Shown in pieces: positions 1 through 9,609 of a DNA stretch of 64,000 nt. Under the pieces are notes generated by a model. It was not told where the DNA came from, ran no database searches, and was given only the letters and a program-made list of their open reading frames with translations. The translations under genes and the position numbers were made by a program. Positions within the stretch are counted from its first letter, which is position 1, and each line of letters starts with the position of its first letter. Origin of the DNA: Kiritimatiellia bacterium (GTDB taxonomy: Bacteria; Verrucomicrobiota; Kiritimatiellia; CAIVKH01); assembly GCA_027493775.1 (NCBI GenBank), contig JAOSKE010000003.1, positions 744,845 to 808,844 on the forward strand, read 5' to 3'.

Positions 1-67
1 TCAGCAATCCGACGCCCAGCGCGACGCGGAGCAACGAGATTAAGTTTTTGCGACTGGTTCCGTTCAT
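1..67 (-). CDS. N-terminus of a hydrophobic protein, cut by the window edge
   Basis: Reading leftward from the ATG at 67-65, an open frame of 22 codons runs off the window. It begins MNGTSRKN followed by a hydrophobic stretch with two arginines and several Leu, Val and Gly residues, which looks like a first membrane helix. This start resembles the N-terminus of the lysylphosphatidylglycerol synthase TM-region (UPF0104, flippase-like) family, but 22 residues cannot prove it. It lies downstream of the GH13 gene on the same strand. No strong Shine-Dalgarno is visible. Confidence 0.35.
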   Translation of the reverse strand, partial: MNGTSRKNLISLLRVALGVGLL

Positions 68-213
68 CACGACAAGCAGGATAGCAGGAGGTCAGACTGC
101 CACGCCCCACACTTTGTTCAATTCTTTTCGCCCATGACGCCCAAAAGCGGACGTTACGCCTCCTTTTTCGCGGGGCGTCACATCCGAATTTTTGGCCCGA
201 GCGCTAAACTCCC
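68..213. other. Intergenic spacer downstream of the GH13 gene
   Basis: No gene is visible. An 8-bp inverted repeat (TGACGCCC at 135-142, GGGCGTCA at 173-180) with a 30-base loop could act as a weak terminator for the leftward GH13 gene. At 188-208, just past the GH13 stop, lies a sequence that recurs past the stop of the epimerase gene at 43574-43590 (shared core GAGCGCTAAA preceded by TTTTGG and CC). Confidence 0.4.
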
Positions 214-3200
214 TTACTCGACGGTCACGCGATAGATACGATGCCCCTGCGGCGGAGGGCCAAGCGTCGTGTTCGGCCCCTCATCATCCACGAACCGATA
301 CGTCCCGGTCGGGTTGTTTTCGTGCCAACTCCCCACGCCCAATGCTTGGTTGGCGAAGGGTTGCCAAATAACGCCGTTCGTGTAGGGCGCGTCGGTGAAA
401 TAAACCCGATAATTTCTTCCAGAGATCGTCGGCACGACGACACCAGTTCCCGAATTGATCGCGCGCACTATAAACACGGAGTCGGGGTCTGTCGGCGAAG
501 TTCCCGCGATAAGCTCGTTCAGGTTCGATTGCCCATCGCCGTCATCGTCATCGTCAGGCCCGGATGCGAGATCGCCAAAGTTTTCAATCTCCCAATCGTC
601 AGCCAGCCCGTCAGCGTCAAAGTCCAGCGGGACGATGATCTGCACAACGTTTGTGACGACGCTGTTCGTCGCTCCCCGTTGATCATTCGCGCTGAACACA
701 ACGAGGTTGGTCGTATTCACAAACGAGACGGGCATTGCAACCCACGAGAAGACGCCATTCGTAAAGAGTGCGCCAGCAGGGGCGGTAATCAATGTGGTCA
801 CGACCTCGTCGCCATCCAGATCACTCACCACAACCGGAAAGCTCGATGTCGAACCGAGCGCAAGAATTTGAGTCCCGGGTAGATCTATAACCGGCGGATT
901 ATTCGTCACCTCGTACTCCTCGATCTTCAGGTACTGAACCAACTCGCCGTCCGCCGTAATCGCAGGGCCCTCCATGCCGCCGCCTAGCGAGACGTAGAAG
1001 CCATTGTCATACAAATCCTGTCCCGTTCGCGGCCAACCATTGGTGATGTAGGCGGAGGCATCGCTCGAAGCGAGGTTGCGAACACGATATGTTTTGCTCG
1101 TATCCAAACCGAGCAAACCCCACGCGCCCTGCAAGTCCAAGACCGTTGTTGCAGAGAAGTGCGGTTCTCCGTGGCGCAGGAACAGCGAGGACGCAATCAC
1201 AACATCGCTCGTCGCCGGCGACGCATACGGCGTCTCGTATTTTGCAACGGAGAAGATGGAGCCTTCTTCCCCGCCACCGAGTTTGCTGAGGAAATAGCGA
1301 TTCTGACTGCGCAGCGCCGGCGAGTTGAGACGCGCCCAGTTCACGCGGCCATACCACTGCGGAAGGGCTTCCGAAAAATCGGGCGGGTTTTCCCAAACAG
1401 TGAGTTTGTTCCACTGCTTGAAGTGCGGAATCCATTTCCCAAAGTTCAGCTCGTGCCAGTTTAAGAATCCGTCGTTCTTGTTGTCAGGATCATCCGGATT
1501 GAACAGGCCGATACCCCACTCCTGTCCGTAAAACACCATCGGCAATCCGTCCACGGCGGAGACGGCTGCGTAGCGCGACGCGACCACCCACGGATCATTG
1601 TCCGGCATCACTTCGTCGTGACCGGTGAGGTTGAGCAGAATCGCGCCACCATTGTATGCCGCGCGACGGTCTTCGAGCGCCTGACGCAACTCGCCGGATT
1701 GATTGATGTGCTCCAGTGTGAAACGGAACACGAGGTTCTCGTTGAGAATATCGAAGTGGCGATTGGAGCGCGTGCCCGGCACGCCGCCATCGAGCGTCTC
1801 TGCCATGAACACGAAGTTCCATTTCATCTTGCGCGTGCGATTGATGATGTACTCCCAGAGCTGCGGCGGAAGCCCCTGTCCGAAGTCGCAGCGCAACGCA
1901 TCAATGCCGTAGTCATCGAACGCCGCATTGAGGTTGTCCGTCGGATGCCCGGTCTTCTTAAGCCAATACTCGGTGTAGTAGCCGAAGTATTTCCACAGCG
2001 CGACCGTGTCCGGCGTCATTCCCGCGTAATCGTACTGATCGCCCTCATTGAGATAGTCACCGTTATTATCCGGATTGTGCCGCACCAGCGCGGAGTATTT
2101 TCCGAAATACATTTCTGCGACATCATCCCACTTGCCGAAATCGCCACGATCCGGCGCGGTCGCGATATCGTTGTCATAGACATCGTTGTAGAACGTCGCC
2201 GGCTCGCCGTAATCCTGCCAGAAGGAGTACCAGCCGGGGTGTGCGCCAGGCATGCTTTGCATCGCATTCGTCGCATATCCGAGGTCCACGCCGCCCTGCC
2301 CCATCACCGCATCCCACGCGGTGTGATTGAACACGCCATCGAGCATCACATTCACCGTGCCGACGGCGCCGGTGTAGGTGTCGCACTGAAAGACAAAGTT
2401 TGTGAACTCGGCCATTGCGCCGGATTCCGTGTCGTCACGCCCGAGAATTGGAGCGACTGCAAAATAATCGCGCGTGGCGTACGGACTGCCCGGCTCGTAG
2501 CCATCGGGATCGCCACGCGTCGTGTCCGCGCTCGGATGGATCGGTTGGAACCAAAGGCAGTTAATCTGCATCTTATTAAGGTAACCGAGATTGAAATTCG
2601 TGAAGCTGTCCTGATTACCAGCCAACAGGTCGGAGAACGTGCTGCGTCCGTTCTTGTCGTTGCTCGTCGCCTTTACTGTCAACGGATTCACCTCGTACAG
2701 CGTCATCTCCAGCGCCTTGCGCGGCGACACAACAATCGCGTGATCGCGACGGCCCTCGCTCGAATACCAAAACCAGTTGGTATTGCCTTGCAACTTGTAG
2801 CGTGCGGTCAGCCGGTATGCGCCGGTCTTGCTGACCGTTCCCGTCCACTGATACTCGCGTCCGCCGAGCGCCACCATTGGGTATGCGCGATAGTACGCGC
2901 CGGTGTCGTTCGTCGTGATGCTGTTTCCATCCGGCGGCTTGATTCCATCGGGGATGCCGTCGCCGTTGTAATCCACATCTGCAAAATCACGGCGATCAAG
3001 GTTGGAGAACAACTCCACCTGCTCGACGGGGCTGATGCCCGGAATGGTGTAGCTCGCAACAATGGGGCGCGACTCGCCCGCGCGCTCATCCACGAAAAAC
3101 TTTGTCACGGAATAGTCCGCATTCTTTCCGTTGACCAGCAGGCCATCTGCGCCCGCGACGTGAAGCGAGAAGACAAACTCCTTGTTGTCCTCCGCTTCCG

Positions 3201-5151
3201 TGTTGTACTCCGCAAAACGCTGCAGGCCGGATTCCTGCCACGCGCCGATCTTGTAATGAACGTCGCCGATCATCGGCAAGCCGCTCACCGTCGCGACCCA
3301 CCACATCGCATTGCCATTCGGCGAGGCGTCCTCCTCCACGTGATCAAACGACATCTGCGCGACCAGCGTATTTACATCTCCCGTACCCTTGCCCGTAACG
3401 CCGACCGCGCTGCCGTTCGTCGTGTAATACAGCGCCGCTGCATCCACCCAGCTATTGCTGCCCGCGCCCTCGGTGTAGCCAATTTTCACCCAGAACTGCA
3501 CCGTGCCGTCGCCCACGACAACGCGATTCGCGTTGTGCCAAAGGAAACCCGCTTCCGTGCCCGGCGCACCGCCGAACGCAAAACGAACCGCATTTGATTC
3601 CGCCTCCGCCTGGCTCGCGAACAGCGCAGAACCCGTGCCGATCCACGTCGTGTCGCGATCCACGTAATCAACGCGCAGATAATATTCCACTTCGTTCGTC
3701 GCCGAATATGCGCCAGCCGGAATATGCGCCAGCCAATACTTGTTATTTCCTTGCTGACTATCAAAACTGAGCGGCGCCGCCGTCCACGCGCCACCACCGA
3801 CCAAGCGGTGATACAGCGCGCCGCCGCTCTGATCGCCCGTCGTTCCCTCCCCCTGAAACTGATTGCCCACATAGAAATAGACATCGTTATTCGTGAACGC
3901 ATTGAGCGGATTCCGCATCGTCACACCCGGCGGCTCCGCAGCGGCGGGAATATGCCAGGCATTGCCGAGGTTCTCCCCATCCGTGCCGTACGTAAATCGG
4001 AACGGCGCGGCCCGCGCACCCGCTTCCGTTAGAAACAGGATATTGTCCTCGCCATCGGCTGTACCGATAAACGTCGGATTGTGATCGGTCGCCGTGACCC
4101 GCAGATAATACTCCACCTCATTCGTCGCGCCGTATGTTTCACCCGCAATCGCAGCCACCCAGTATTGATTATTCCCCGTCGCGCTATCAAACGACGCAGC
4201 ATTTGTCGTCCAGCCGGCGCTGCCAACTGCGCGATGCACCAGTTGCATTCCGGATTGATTCGCGGGATTGCCGACACCGCCGGTTTGAACGCCGCTATAA
4301 AAATAGACCGCCTGACTCGGCGGCGCCCCGTTCGTCGGCGGGTTCCGCATAAACGCGCCGCTCGGCTCGGCGTTTGTCGGGAAGTGCCACGCATTCATCG
4401 TACCCGCGCGATAGCTGAAATTGGTCGCGCCGGATTTCTTTCCGCGCAGCGTGCCCAAATCAACGTTCGCCGCGAGCGCGTTCGACGGCATCGTGGAGGT
4501 CAGCACATAATAGTACACGCGCGTCCCCCCGGCCTGTGCCGGAAGCGTTGCGGTGTAATTCGACCCACCTCCCGTCGTCGCCGCAAGGACGCTGGGCGAA
4601 AAGGACGTGTTCGTCGTATAGCGAACCCACACCGTCTCCAGTGCGCTCTTCGGCGAACTCAACGTGATCGCAACACTCACCGCCCCTGTTGCGGCACTCG
4701 CGCTGTTGTCCGTGACGAACGGAATCGTCACCGGCTCCACACTCGTCTCCATGACCACATAGTTTCGGTCCCACCACGTCGAATCACCCGTCAGTCGAAA
4801 GGTGTAATAGAACCCGCTCGTGTGCCCGCCCAATGCGAGGTCTCCGCTGGACCCGCCGTTGTGCTTCGCGAGGCCGAGCTGGCTATTCTTGACCGCATTT
4901 GAACCGCCGGTCGCCAAGCCCCAGCTAAACGCCCAGTCGCCGGAGCGATCCATCTTGAAGGCCGATGTCCCGGCCGTGTTTGTCGCGCGCACGGTGACGG
5001 CGTAGAGGTTTCCGAAGTTCGTATCCACAGTCATCGGATGGAGATTCGACCACCCGTTGATATCGCCCCGCACATAATCCGCGCGAACAGGCAGCGACAA
5101 CAGCCCCAGCACACAAGCGACAACGCCCAAACCCACGGTTTTCAGCTTCAT
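214..5151 (-). CDS. Secreted multidomain GH13 alpha-amylase-like glycosidase, 1645 aa
   Basis: The protein starts with a Sec signal peptide (MKLKTVG, hydrophobic core, cleavage near VRA-DY). Three related beta modules of roughly 130 residues follow; the first two share AWH-x3-AEP-G, MRNP, VYFY and ATNEVEYYLRV. The GH13 catalytic barrel comes next: MLDGVFNHT near residue 941 (region I), DALRCDFGQG near 1088 (nucleophile Asp), AETLDG near 1118 (acid/base Glu) and GHDE near 1180 (transition-state Asp). Near 1515-1570 an Asp-rich run resembles thrombospondin type-3 calcium repeats, followed by a tail ending in YRVTVE. It should hydrolyse alpha-glucans outside the cytoplasm. A good AAGAAGGAG site precedes the ATG. 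Exact substrate is unknown; family assignment is secure, and the frame is intact. Confidence 0.9.
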   Translation of the reverse strand: MKLKTVGLGVVACVLGLLSLPVRADYVRGDINGWSNLHPMTVDTNFGNLYAVTVRATNTAGTSAFKMDRSGDWAFSWGLATGGSNAVKNSQLGLAKHNGGSSGDLALGGHTSGFYYTFRLTGDSTWWDRNYVVMETSVEPVTIPFVTDNSASAATGAVSVAITLSSPKSALETVWVRYTTNTSFSPSVLAATTGGGSNYTATLPAQAGGTRVYYYVLTSTMPSNALAANVDLGTLRGKKSGATNFSYRAGTMNAWHFPTNAEPSGAFMRNPPTNGAPPSQAVYFYSGVQTGGVGNPANQSGMQLVHRAVGSAGWTTNAASFDSATGNNQYWVAAIAGETYGATNEVEYYLRVTATDHNPTFIGTADGEDNILFLTEAGARAAPFRFTYGTDGENLGNAWHIPAAAEPPGVTMRNPLNAFTNNDVYFYVGNQFQGEGTTGDQSGGALYHRLVGGGAWTAAPLSFDSQQGNNKYWLAHIPAGAYSATNEVEYYLRVDYVDRDTTWIGTGSALFASQAEAESNAVRFAFGGAPGTEAGFLWHNANRVVVGDGTVQFWVKIGYTEGAGSNSWVDAAALYYTTNGSAVGVTGKGTGDVNTLVAQMSFDHVEEDASPNGNAMWWVATVSGLPMIGDVHYKIGAWQESGLQRFAEYNTEAEDNKEFVFSLHVAGADGLLVNGKNADYSVTKFFVDERAGESRPIVASYTIPGISPVEQVELFSNLDRRDFADVDYNGDGIPDGIKPPDGNSITTNDTGAYYRAYPMVALGGREYQWTGTVSKTGAYRLTARYKLQGNTNWFWYSSEGRRDHAIVVSPRKALEMTLYEVNPLTVKATSNDKNGRSTFSDLLAGNQDSFTNFNLGYLNKMQINCLWFQPIHPSADTTRGDPDGYEPGSPYATRDYFAVAPILGRDDTESGAMAEFTNFVFQCDTYTGAVGTVNVMLDGVFNHTAWDAVMGQGGVDLGYATNAMQSMPGAHPGWYSFWQDYGEPATFYNDVYDNDIATAPDRGDFGKWDDVAEMYFGKYSALVRHNPDNNGDYLNEGDQYDYAGMTPDTVALWKYFGYYTEYWLKKTGHPTDNLNAAFDDYGIDALRCDFGQGLPPQLWEYIINRTRKMKWNFVFMAETLDGGVPGTRSNRHFDILNENLVFRFTLEHINQSGELRQALEDRRAAYNGGAILLNLTGHDEVMPDNDPWVVASRYAAVSAVDGLPMVFYGQEWGIGLFNPDDPDNKNDGFLNWHELNFGKWIPHFKQWNKLTVWENPPDFSEALPQWYGRVNWARLNSPALRSQNRYFLSKLGGGEEGSIFSVAKYETPYASPATSDVVIASSLFLRHGEPHFSATTVLDLQGAWGLLGLDTSKTYRVRNLASSDASAYITNGWPRTGQDLYDNGFYVSLGGGMEGPAITADGELVQYLKIEEYEVTNNPPVIDLPGTQILALGSTSSFPVVVSDLDGDEVVTTLITAPAGALFTNGVFSWVAMPVSFVNTTNLVVFSANDQRGATNSVVTNVVQIIVPLDFDADGLADDWEIENFGDLASGPDDDDDGDGQSNLNELIAGTSPTDPDSVFIVRAINSGTGVVVPTISGRNYRVYFTDAPYTNGVIWQPFANQALGVGSWHENNPTGTYRFVDDEGPNTTLGPPPQGHRIYRVTVE

Positions 5152-5216
5152 AACCCAGCGGCTCCTTCTTAAAATTTCGGTTTCCCACCCCTGGACCCGT
5201 CAAGACATTCGGATAT

Positions 5217-5263
5217 TTCCAATCCTTGGAAGTCTTTCATCGCCCGACTTCCAACCCTTGGAA
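5217..5263. repeat. Paired palindrome element, 32-bp phased, upstream of the GH13 gene
   Basis: Two palindromes, TTCCAATCCTTGGAA at 5217-5231 and TTCCAACCCTTGGAA at 5249-5263, start exactly 32 bp apart with a 17-bp spacer. The second extends to a 19-bp perfect dyad (5247-5265). The pair lies 65 bp upstream of the GH13 ATG on its leader side. The same two-unit geometry recurs at 12509, 29361 and 50092. It may be a regulator-binding site or an RNA stem-loop; function is unknown. Confidence 0.75.
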
Positions 5264-5271
5264 GTTTTGCC

Positions 5272-5565
5272 TCAGCGCTCTTTTCGTTTGATCGTGAACT
5301 TGCGTTGCGTCGGCGGAGGCAGGCGAAATTCATCAGGCAGATCAATCCGCATGGTGGCGCCCTTGTCCTCGGACTTCGCGGGCGCGACAAACTCGGGCTT
5401 TCCGGGCAAGGTTTTTGACTCGGCAGATTCAGCGGGCAGCCCCGAAGCGTTCGGAACTTTGATTACGGACGCGCACGACGGACACTCGATAAACAGCCCC
5501 GCCAAATCGGGAGGCGCGTCGAGATTTTGACCACAATTGGGACAATCAAAGTTGATATCGCTCAT
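5272..5565 (-). CDS. Small zinc-ribbon protein, 97 aa
   Basis: The protein begins MSDINFDCPNCGQ and has two CPxC knuckles (CPNC near residue 8 and CPSC near residue 28) separated by about 16 residues, the layout of a zinc ribbon. The remainder is Pro/Lys-rich and likely disordered. I chose the ATG at 5565 because the zinc ribbon then sits at the N-terminus, as in the many short ribbon proteins of PVC bacteria; a longer frame reaches 5805 but adds low-complexity sequence. It lies upstream of GH13 on the same strand, separated by the paired palindrome. Role is unknown; DNA or protein binding is possible. Confidence 0.65.
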   Translation of the reverse strand: MSDINFDCPNCGQNLDAPPDLAGLFIECPSCASVIKVPNASGLPAESAESKTLPGKPEFVAPAKSEDKGATMRIDLPDEFRLPPPTQRKFTIKRKER

Positions 5566-5688
5566 TCGGACGCCCGCATAATTCTTCCTATCCGTCAGTG
5601 TAGCGGGATGACGCGACGCAATCCAACGTTTTTCGCGCACCGAAAAAGTGTCGCAACACCACGCGCACTGTCGCATATTGAGGGCTGC

Positions 5689-5874
5689 ATGTCGTTGCGT
5701 AAAAAATCTTCGAACCCGCTCTTTTTCGGGATGCGCCACCGCGTCAAAATACTGTGGATAGTCGTCGCCAGCATCGCGCTGCTGGTCGCGCTGTTCTTTT
5801 TGCAATGTCCATCAAGGCCTTCCAGCCACAACAGGGGCGGCTCATTGTCGCGGGCGCGTATTTCGCCGGGTTGA
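5689..5874 (+). CDS. Possible small membrane protein, 61 aa
   Basis: This open frame starts MSLRKKSSN, then has one strong hydrophobic helix (ILWIVVASIALLVALFF) and an Arg/Ser-rich tail. GAGGG lies a few bases before the ATG. It overlaps the first 70 bases of the gspK frame in another phase. It may be a real short inner-membrane protein of the secretion operon, the damaged end of an upstream gsp gene, or chance. No family was recognised. Confidence 0.3.
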   Translation: MSLRKKSSNPLFFGMRHRVKILWIVVASIALLVALFFLQCPSRPSSHNRGGSLSRARISPG

Positions 5875-6974
5875 GTGGCCTTCTTTTTGTTCTCTATCTC
5901 CTCACCTTCGTCGCGCCGGACGCACTTCGTCGTCGGCGCTCGCCCAGTTTCAAACAGCGGCTTGAAGAGGAAAACCACCGGCGAGAACGTCTGGAAAAAG
6001 CGGATCGCGCGGCCCAAAAGCGCGGCGGCGTTCTTGTTCTTCTGCTCATCCTCACCGGACTGATCGCCGCGCTCCTCGCGCAGTCTCACGCATTGACCCG
6101 CGCGCGAACCATTGAGCGGCAGGCCGCGCAGGAACACACGCAACTCCGCCAAGCAGCAACGGAAGCCGCCCGACTCGCGCTGCAACGCCTTGCCGATGAT
6201 CCCGATCTTACCGTGGACGCACTAAGCGAGGATTGGGCCGTAGAGCAAACCGAACAAACTCCGCTCGGAATTCAAACCCAGGTATCCGTGCGCGACGAGC
6301 AGGCATTCTTCGATTTGAATAATCTCGCCGCGCCCAACTCTCCCGGACGACGCGCGTCCGAGGATATTGCAATGGACCTGCAAACGCTTTGCGGCGACTT
6401 TGCGCCTTCCGCAAAAACAAGCGCGTTGCGCGATTTCGTGGACGAAGATACCGACGGCGCGAGAGAGACGGATTTTTATCGCCGCCTCGTCCCGCCAGCC
6501 ACCTGCCCAAACCGCGCGCTCTATGGCTGGCGTGAAATTCTCCATGTGGACGGCTGGTCGGAGGAACAGCTCGCACGGCGGCCACGCGCAAGCGCGATGG
6601 ACGGATTCAATGCAAGCCTGATTGACCACGCAACGCTGATCCCCGTCGCACGGACGCGCCCCATTCCCATCAATGTTAATACCGCCTCCCGCGAAACGCT
6701 CCGCGCGGTGATGGGCATCGAGCAGGATGCGCTGGTGGACACGGTTCTGGTGCTGCGTGAAATCCACCCGATCCGTCAACTGGACGTATTCTCCATCACC
6801 GCCGGACCCGAAACATTCGATCGCCTCCAACCCTTCCTCGATGTGCGCAGCCACTACTTCCGCATTCGCGCGCGGGCTGAACGAGACGGACGCCGCGCCG
6901 CCGTGGAGACCCTCGTAAAGCGCGAGGACGACGGACGCGTGCTTGTGCTCCAATGGGTGGAGGAACCGTCCTGA
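5805..6974 (+). CDS. gspK: Type II secretion minor pseudopilin GspK-like
   Basis: GspK forms the tip of the type II secretion pseudopilus with GspI and GspJ. The prepilin-like helix (RGGVLVLLLILTG, then ALLAQS) is near residue 73, followed by the typical long alpha/beta body with NVNTASRETLRAVMG, the helix-hairpin-helix-like segment common in GspK. Unusually, about 70 residues containing an extra hydrophobic segment (residues about 11-35) and a charged coiled stretch precede the prepilin helix. Either the true start is further downstream or this is a fusion. The stop overlaps the gspL start (TGATG). The order K-L-M matches the canonical gsp operon. Confidence 0.7.
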   Translation: MSIKAFQPQQGRLIVAGAYFAGLSGLLFVLYLLTFVAPDALRRRRSPSFKQRLEEENHRRERLEKADRAAQKRGGVLVLLLILTGLIAALLAQSHALTRARTIERQAAQEHTQLRQAATEAARLALQRLADDPDLTVDALSEDWAVEQTEQTPLGIQTQVSVRDEQAFFDLNNLAAPNSPGRRASEDIAMDLQTLCGDFAPSAKTSALRDFVDEDTDGARETDFYRRLVPPATCPNRALYGWREILHVDGWSEEQLARRPRASAMDGFNASLIDHATLIPVARTRPIPINVNTASRETLRAVMGIEQDALVDTVLVLREIHPIRQLDVFSITAGPETFDRLQPFLDVRSHYFRIRARAERDGRRAAVETLVKREDDGRVLVLQWVEEPS

Positions 6975-8309
6975 TGCCGCGGGGTCTTTCAGTCGCGCGC
7001 GGCGTTGATCTTGATGACGGCCATGCGGTTGTCGCTGAGGCAAAGAAGAACCTGCGTTCCGTCCAGTTCCGCGCCGCAAGCGGCTCGGACACGATTCCCT
7101 GCGCCGCCGCGCTTCCGATTCATACCGCGTTTCTAAGGCGTCTCACCGTTCCGCTTGAGTCGCCCGAAAAAGCGCGCCGCGTGTTACCCTCGTTGCTCGA
7201 CATCGAGCTGCCCTTCCCGCTCGAATCGTGTGCGCACGCCTTCTCTCAACTCGAACGGACGCCACAGGGCAATATCGAAGCACTTGCTGTTGCTGCGCGG
7301 ACGGAGGATATCGCCGCCCATATCGAACGATTGCGCAGCGCGGGGTTTGATCCGATTTTAATCGAGCATGAAGCCATCGCGCTTTGGCGTCAAAGTCTTG
7401 CCGAAATTCCACTTGCCCACGAACAACACCGGTTGCTAGTCTATCTTGGGCGCGACAGAACCGGACTCGTCATTGGGAGTGGACGCGGACTCAACGCCGC
7501 GACAGGATTGCGTCAGGGCGCGGCGGAACTTTCGGATCCGCAAAGCGGCGGCGCAAAGCGCCTCGCGCTGTGGTGCAAGACTCAGTGCGAAAAACACGGC
7601 GACGCAACGTGGCACATCGCGTGGTGCGGACCTGCCGCCGAAAACGCACGGGCGCAAAGCGCGGCAACGCGTATTTTGTCGGAAGGTGGCGTCGCAAAAA
7701 ACATCACGCACAAGGAACCCGAAAAATTTCTGGCGCGCGCACTGGCCGCGGGTCTGGTTTCCGGCAAATCCAATGACGGCAATCTGCGGACGGGCGAATT
7801 GGCCCACCCCGCGACGGGCCGCCTTTGCGCGAAGCCGGTCGCGCACGAGAGTGGCCGCGCTCGGCGTCGCGGCACTCGTTCTTATTGCGCTCAACATCGC
7901 GTGGACGCAACTCCTGACTCGAACACAAGCCCGGTGGCAACACCGATTGGAGGCGGAGGCCCAGGTGGTCGCCGGAACAGATCGCCTGCCGCGCGGTCAG
8001 GAGCTGCTGGCTGCGCAACGCGCAATCGAAGCGCAATCCGCAGGATGGAACGCCTTTCAGCGCGCGCGGGAACCGGGCGCCGAACAGACGCTGGTCAAAA
8101 TCCTCCGCGCGGCCACGCCGTACGGCTTGACGTTTCACAACCTCGTGATTCGGCCACAATCGCTCCTGCTTAACGGCACGGCAGCCGACTGGAACGATGG
8201 CGAAAAATTGGCGGCTGCGTTATCGGGCGACTCGTGGCGAGTCGTGATCGAGCGCAGTGACGCAGGGGCGGACGAACGGGTTCACTTCAAAATAACGGGG
8301 GAGCGATGA
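6974..8309 (+). CDS. gspL: Type II secretion inner-membrane protein GspL-like, frameshifted
   Basis: GspL links the cytoplasmic secretion ATPase to the pseudopilus platform. The N-terminal 270 residues look like the actin-like (PilM/GspL) fold: a start RGVDLDDGHAVVAEA, and LLVYLGRDRTGLVIG near residue 155. The frame breaks at a C4 run (7807-7810). Removing one C joins LRTGELAHP to RRAAFARSRSRT and restores a transmembrane helix (VAALGVAALVLIALN) plus the periplasmic ferredoxin-like C-terminus, ending in ITGER with a 4-bp ATGA overlap into the next gene. Unrepaired, the frame runs to 8173 as Arg-rich nonsense. Sequencing error is more likely than a true pseudogene. Confidence 0.7.
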
Positions 8310-8803
8310 GCGAAACACGCGCCCCATGGATCGGAACACTCGTCGCGCTGTTGCTCGCCCTCGGCGCACTTATTTTTTCCGCGCAAACCTTTCGCGCAAC
8401 ACCGGCAAAAATCGCGCAGATCACGCGCCGTCAGGCGGACTGGCTGCAACTCCGTCAAGCCTCCGCGAAACGGACGGCTGATCGCGCGACGCTGATGGAA
8501 ATGACCCGAAGCGGGAGCGCGACGCCGCTCGCCGAGATCCTGCGCGCACAGCGGCCGAGTTGGGCTGCGGAGGTTCGCGAAAAAGAACGCGAGCCGATCA
8601 CCGAAAACTGGTCTCTGCAACGCGCACAGGTTACCATCGCCTCCGTGAATCTCGCAGACCTCGGCAAAACTCTAGATGCGCTGGCCGCTGAACGCCCCCC
8701 GTGGCGAGCAGCGGAAATTTCCATTTCAGCGAGTGAACCGGGGACAGCGCGCGTCTCGCTTCTGATGGAGGGGTTGGTTCAAAAACCGACCTCTGCGCAA
8801 TGA
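8306..8803 (+). CDS. GspM/PilO-like secretion protein, 165 aa
   Basis: The protein has a short cytoplasmic N-terminus, one transmembrane helix (residues about 11-27, GTLVALLLALGALIFSA), a helical stretch and a small alpha/beta periplasmic domain. That is the architecture of GspM and PilO, which dimerise with GspL or PilN. Sequence similarity is weak, as usual for this family; position after gspL with ATGA overlaps on both sides is the main support. Its stop overlaps the start of the ABC permease gene, so it may be co-translated with the exporter. Confidence 0.6.
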   Translation: MSETRAPWIGTLVALLLALGALIFSAQTFRATPAKIAQITRRQADWLQLRQASAKRTADRATLMEMTRSGSATPLAEILRAQRPSWAAEVREKEREPITENWSLQRAQVTIASVNLADLGKTLDALAAERPPWRAAEISISASEPGTARVSLLMEGLVQKPTSAQ

Positions 8804-9600
8804 ACGCCATCTCCGCCGTCATCACACACCGCGAGCTGCTGTGGAACCTCGCGGCGCGCGAGCTGAAACTGCGTTATCGCGGCTCGGCGCTGGGCTTCTT
8901 GTGGAGCGTCCTGATTCCGCTGTTCATGGCGCTGATCTACGTCATCTTCCTGCGCATCCTCGGCGGACGCGGTGTGCCGCTGGCCGACATTATTATCGGC
9001 GTCTTTGCGTGGCAATACACCGTGCAGTGCGTGAACGCCGGGCTGAGCAGCATCACCGGCAGCGCAAATCTCGTAAAGAAGGTTGCGTTCCCGCGAATCA
9101 TTTTGCCGCTCTCCGCAACACTGGCGAATACCATCACGTATGCGATGAGCCTGATCGTGCAGTTCCCACTCGTCGCCATTCTTTTCCACACGACCGGACA
9201 ACATTTCAATCCGTGGATCGCGCTGCTGCCGATTGTCATGGTCGTACACATCATGTTCAACCTCGCGTTGGCGCTCTTTCTGGCGGGAATCAACGTCATC
9301 ATCCGCGACGCGCAACACCTTGTCGGCATTTTGCTCAGCGCGTGGTTTTTTGTAAGTCCCGTGATGTACAACATGGACTTCGTCATCGCGCACGTCGGCG
9401 ACCACCCGTGGGCGCCGAAGCTCTTTCTGCTCAATCCCCTCACCGTGATCATCAACGCCTATCGCAGCGTCATCACCGCCGACGTACCATTTCAGTGGGA
9501 GCTGGCGTCGTATGTGTCACTCGCGCTGATTGGCGCCTTCTTCGCCTTCTCGTACTGGTTGTTCAAGCGACTGCAAAAGGATTTTGCCGACTTGCTGTAG
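8800..9600 (+). CDS. wzm: ABC-2 type polysaccharide export permease (Wzm-like)
   Basis: This 266-residue integral membrane protein has about six predicted helices and the ABC-2 signature of O-antigen and teichoic acid exporters: an N-terminal amphipathic start with RELKLRYRGSALGFLWSVL, KKVAFPRIILPLS near residue 93, and a C-terminal NPLTVIINAYR segment. It should form the transmembrane channel for an undecaprenyl-linked polysaccharide, powered by the ATPase encoded immediately downstream (9-bp gap). The 4-bp overlap with the gspM-like gene is unusual for this family. The glycosyltransferases at 48.9-52.4 kb could make its substrate, but they are far away. Confidence 0.85.
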   Translation: MNAISAVITHRELLWNLAARELKLRYRGSALGFLWSVLIPLFMALIYVIFLRILGGRGVPLADIIIGVFAWQYTVQCVNAGLSSITGSANLVKKVAFPRIILPLSATLANTITYAMSLIVQFPLVAILFHTTGQHFNPWIALLPIVMVVHIMFNLALALFLAGINVIIRDAQHLVGILLSAWFFVSPVMYNMDFVIAHVGDHPWAPKLFLLNPLTVIINAYRSVITADVPFQWELASYVSLALIGAFFAFSYWLFKRLQKDFADLL

Positions 9601-9609
9601 GCGCGCATC

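Noticed and set aside
1618-3597. 659-aa plus-strand open frame opposite the GH13 gene
   Set aside because: It is the antisense shadow of a well-conserved GH13 catalytic region, Arg/Ile/Val-rich with no domains.
4081-4902. 273-aa plus-strand open frame
   Set aside because: Antisense to the GH13 N-terminal modules; Arg-rich composition typical of shadow frames in GC-rich DNA.
6222-7079. 285-aa minus-strand open frame
   Set aside because: Antisense to gspK/gspL; no motif and no ribosome-binding site.
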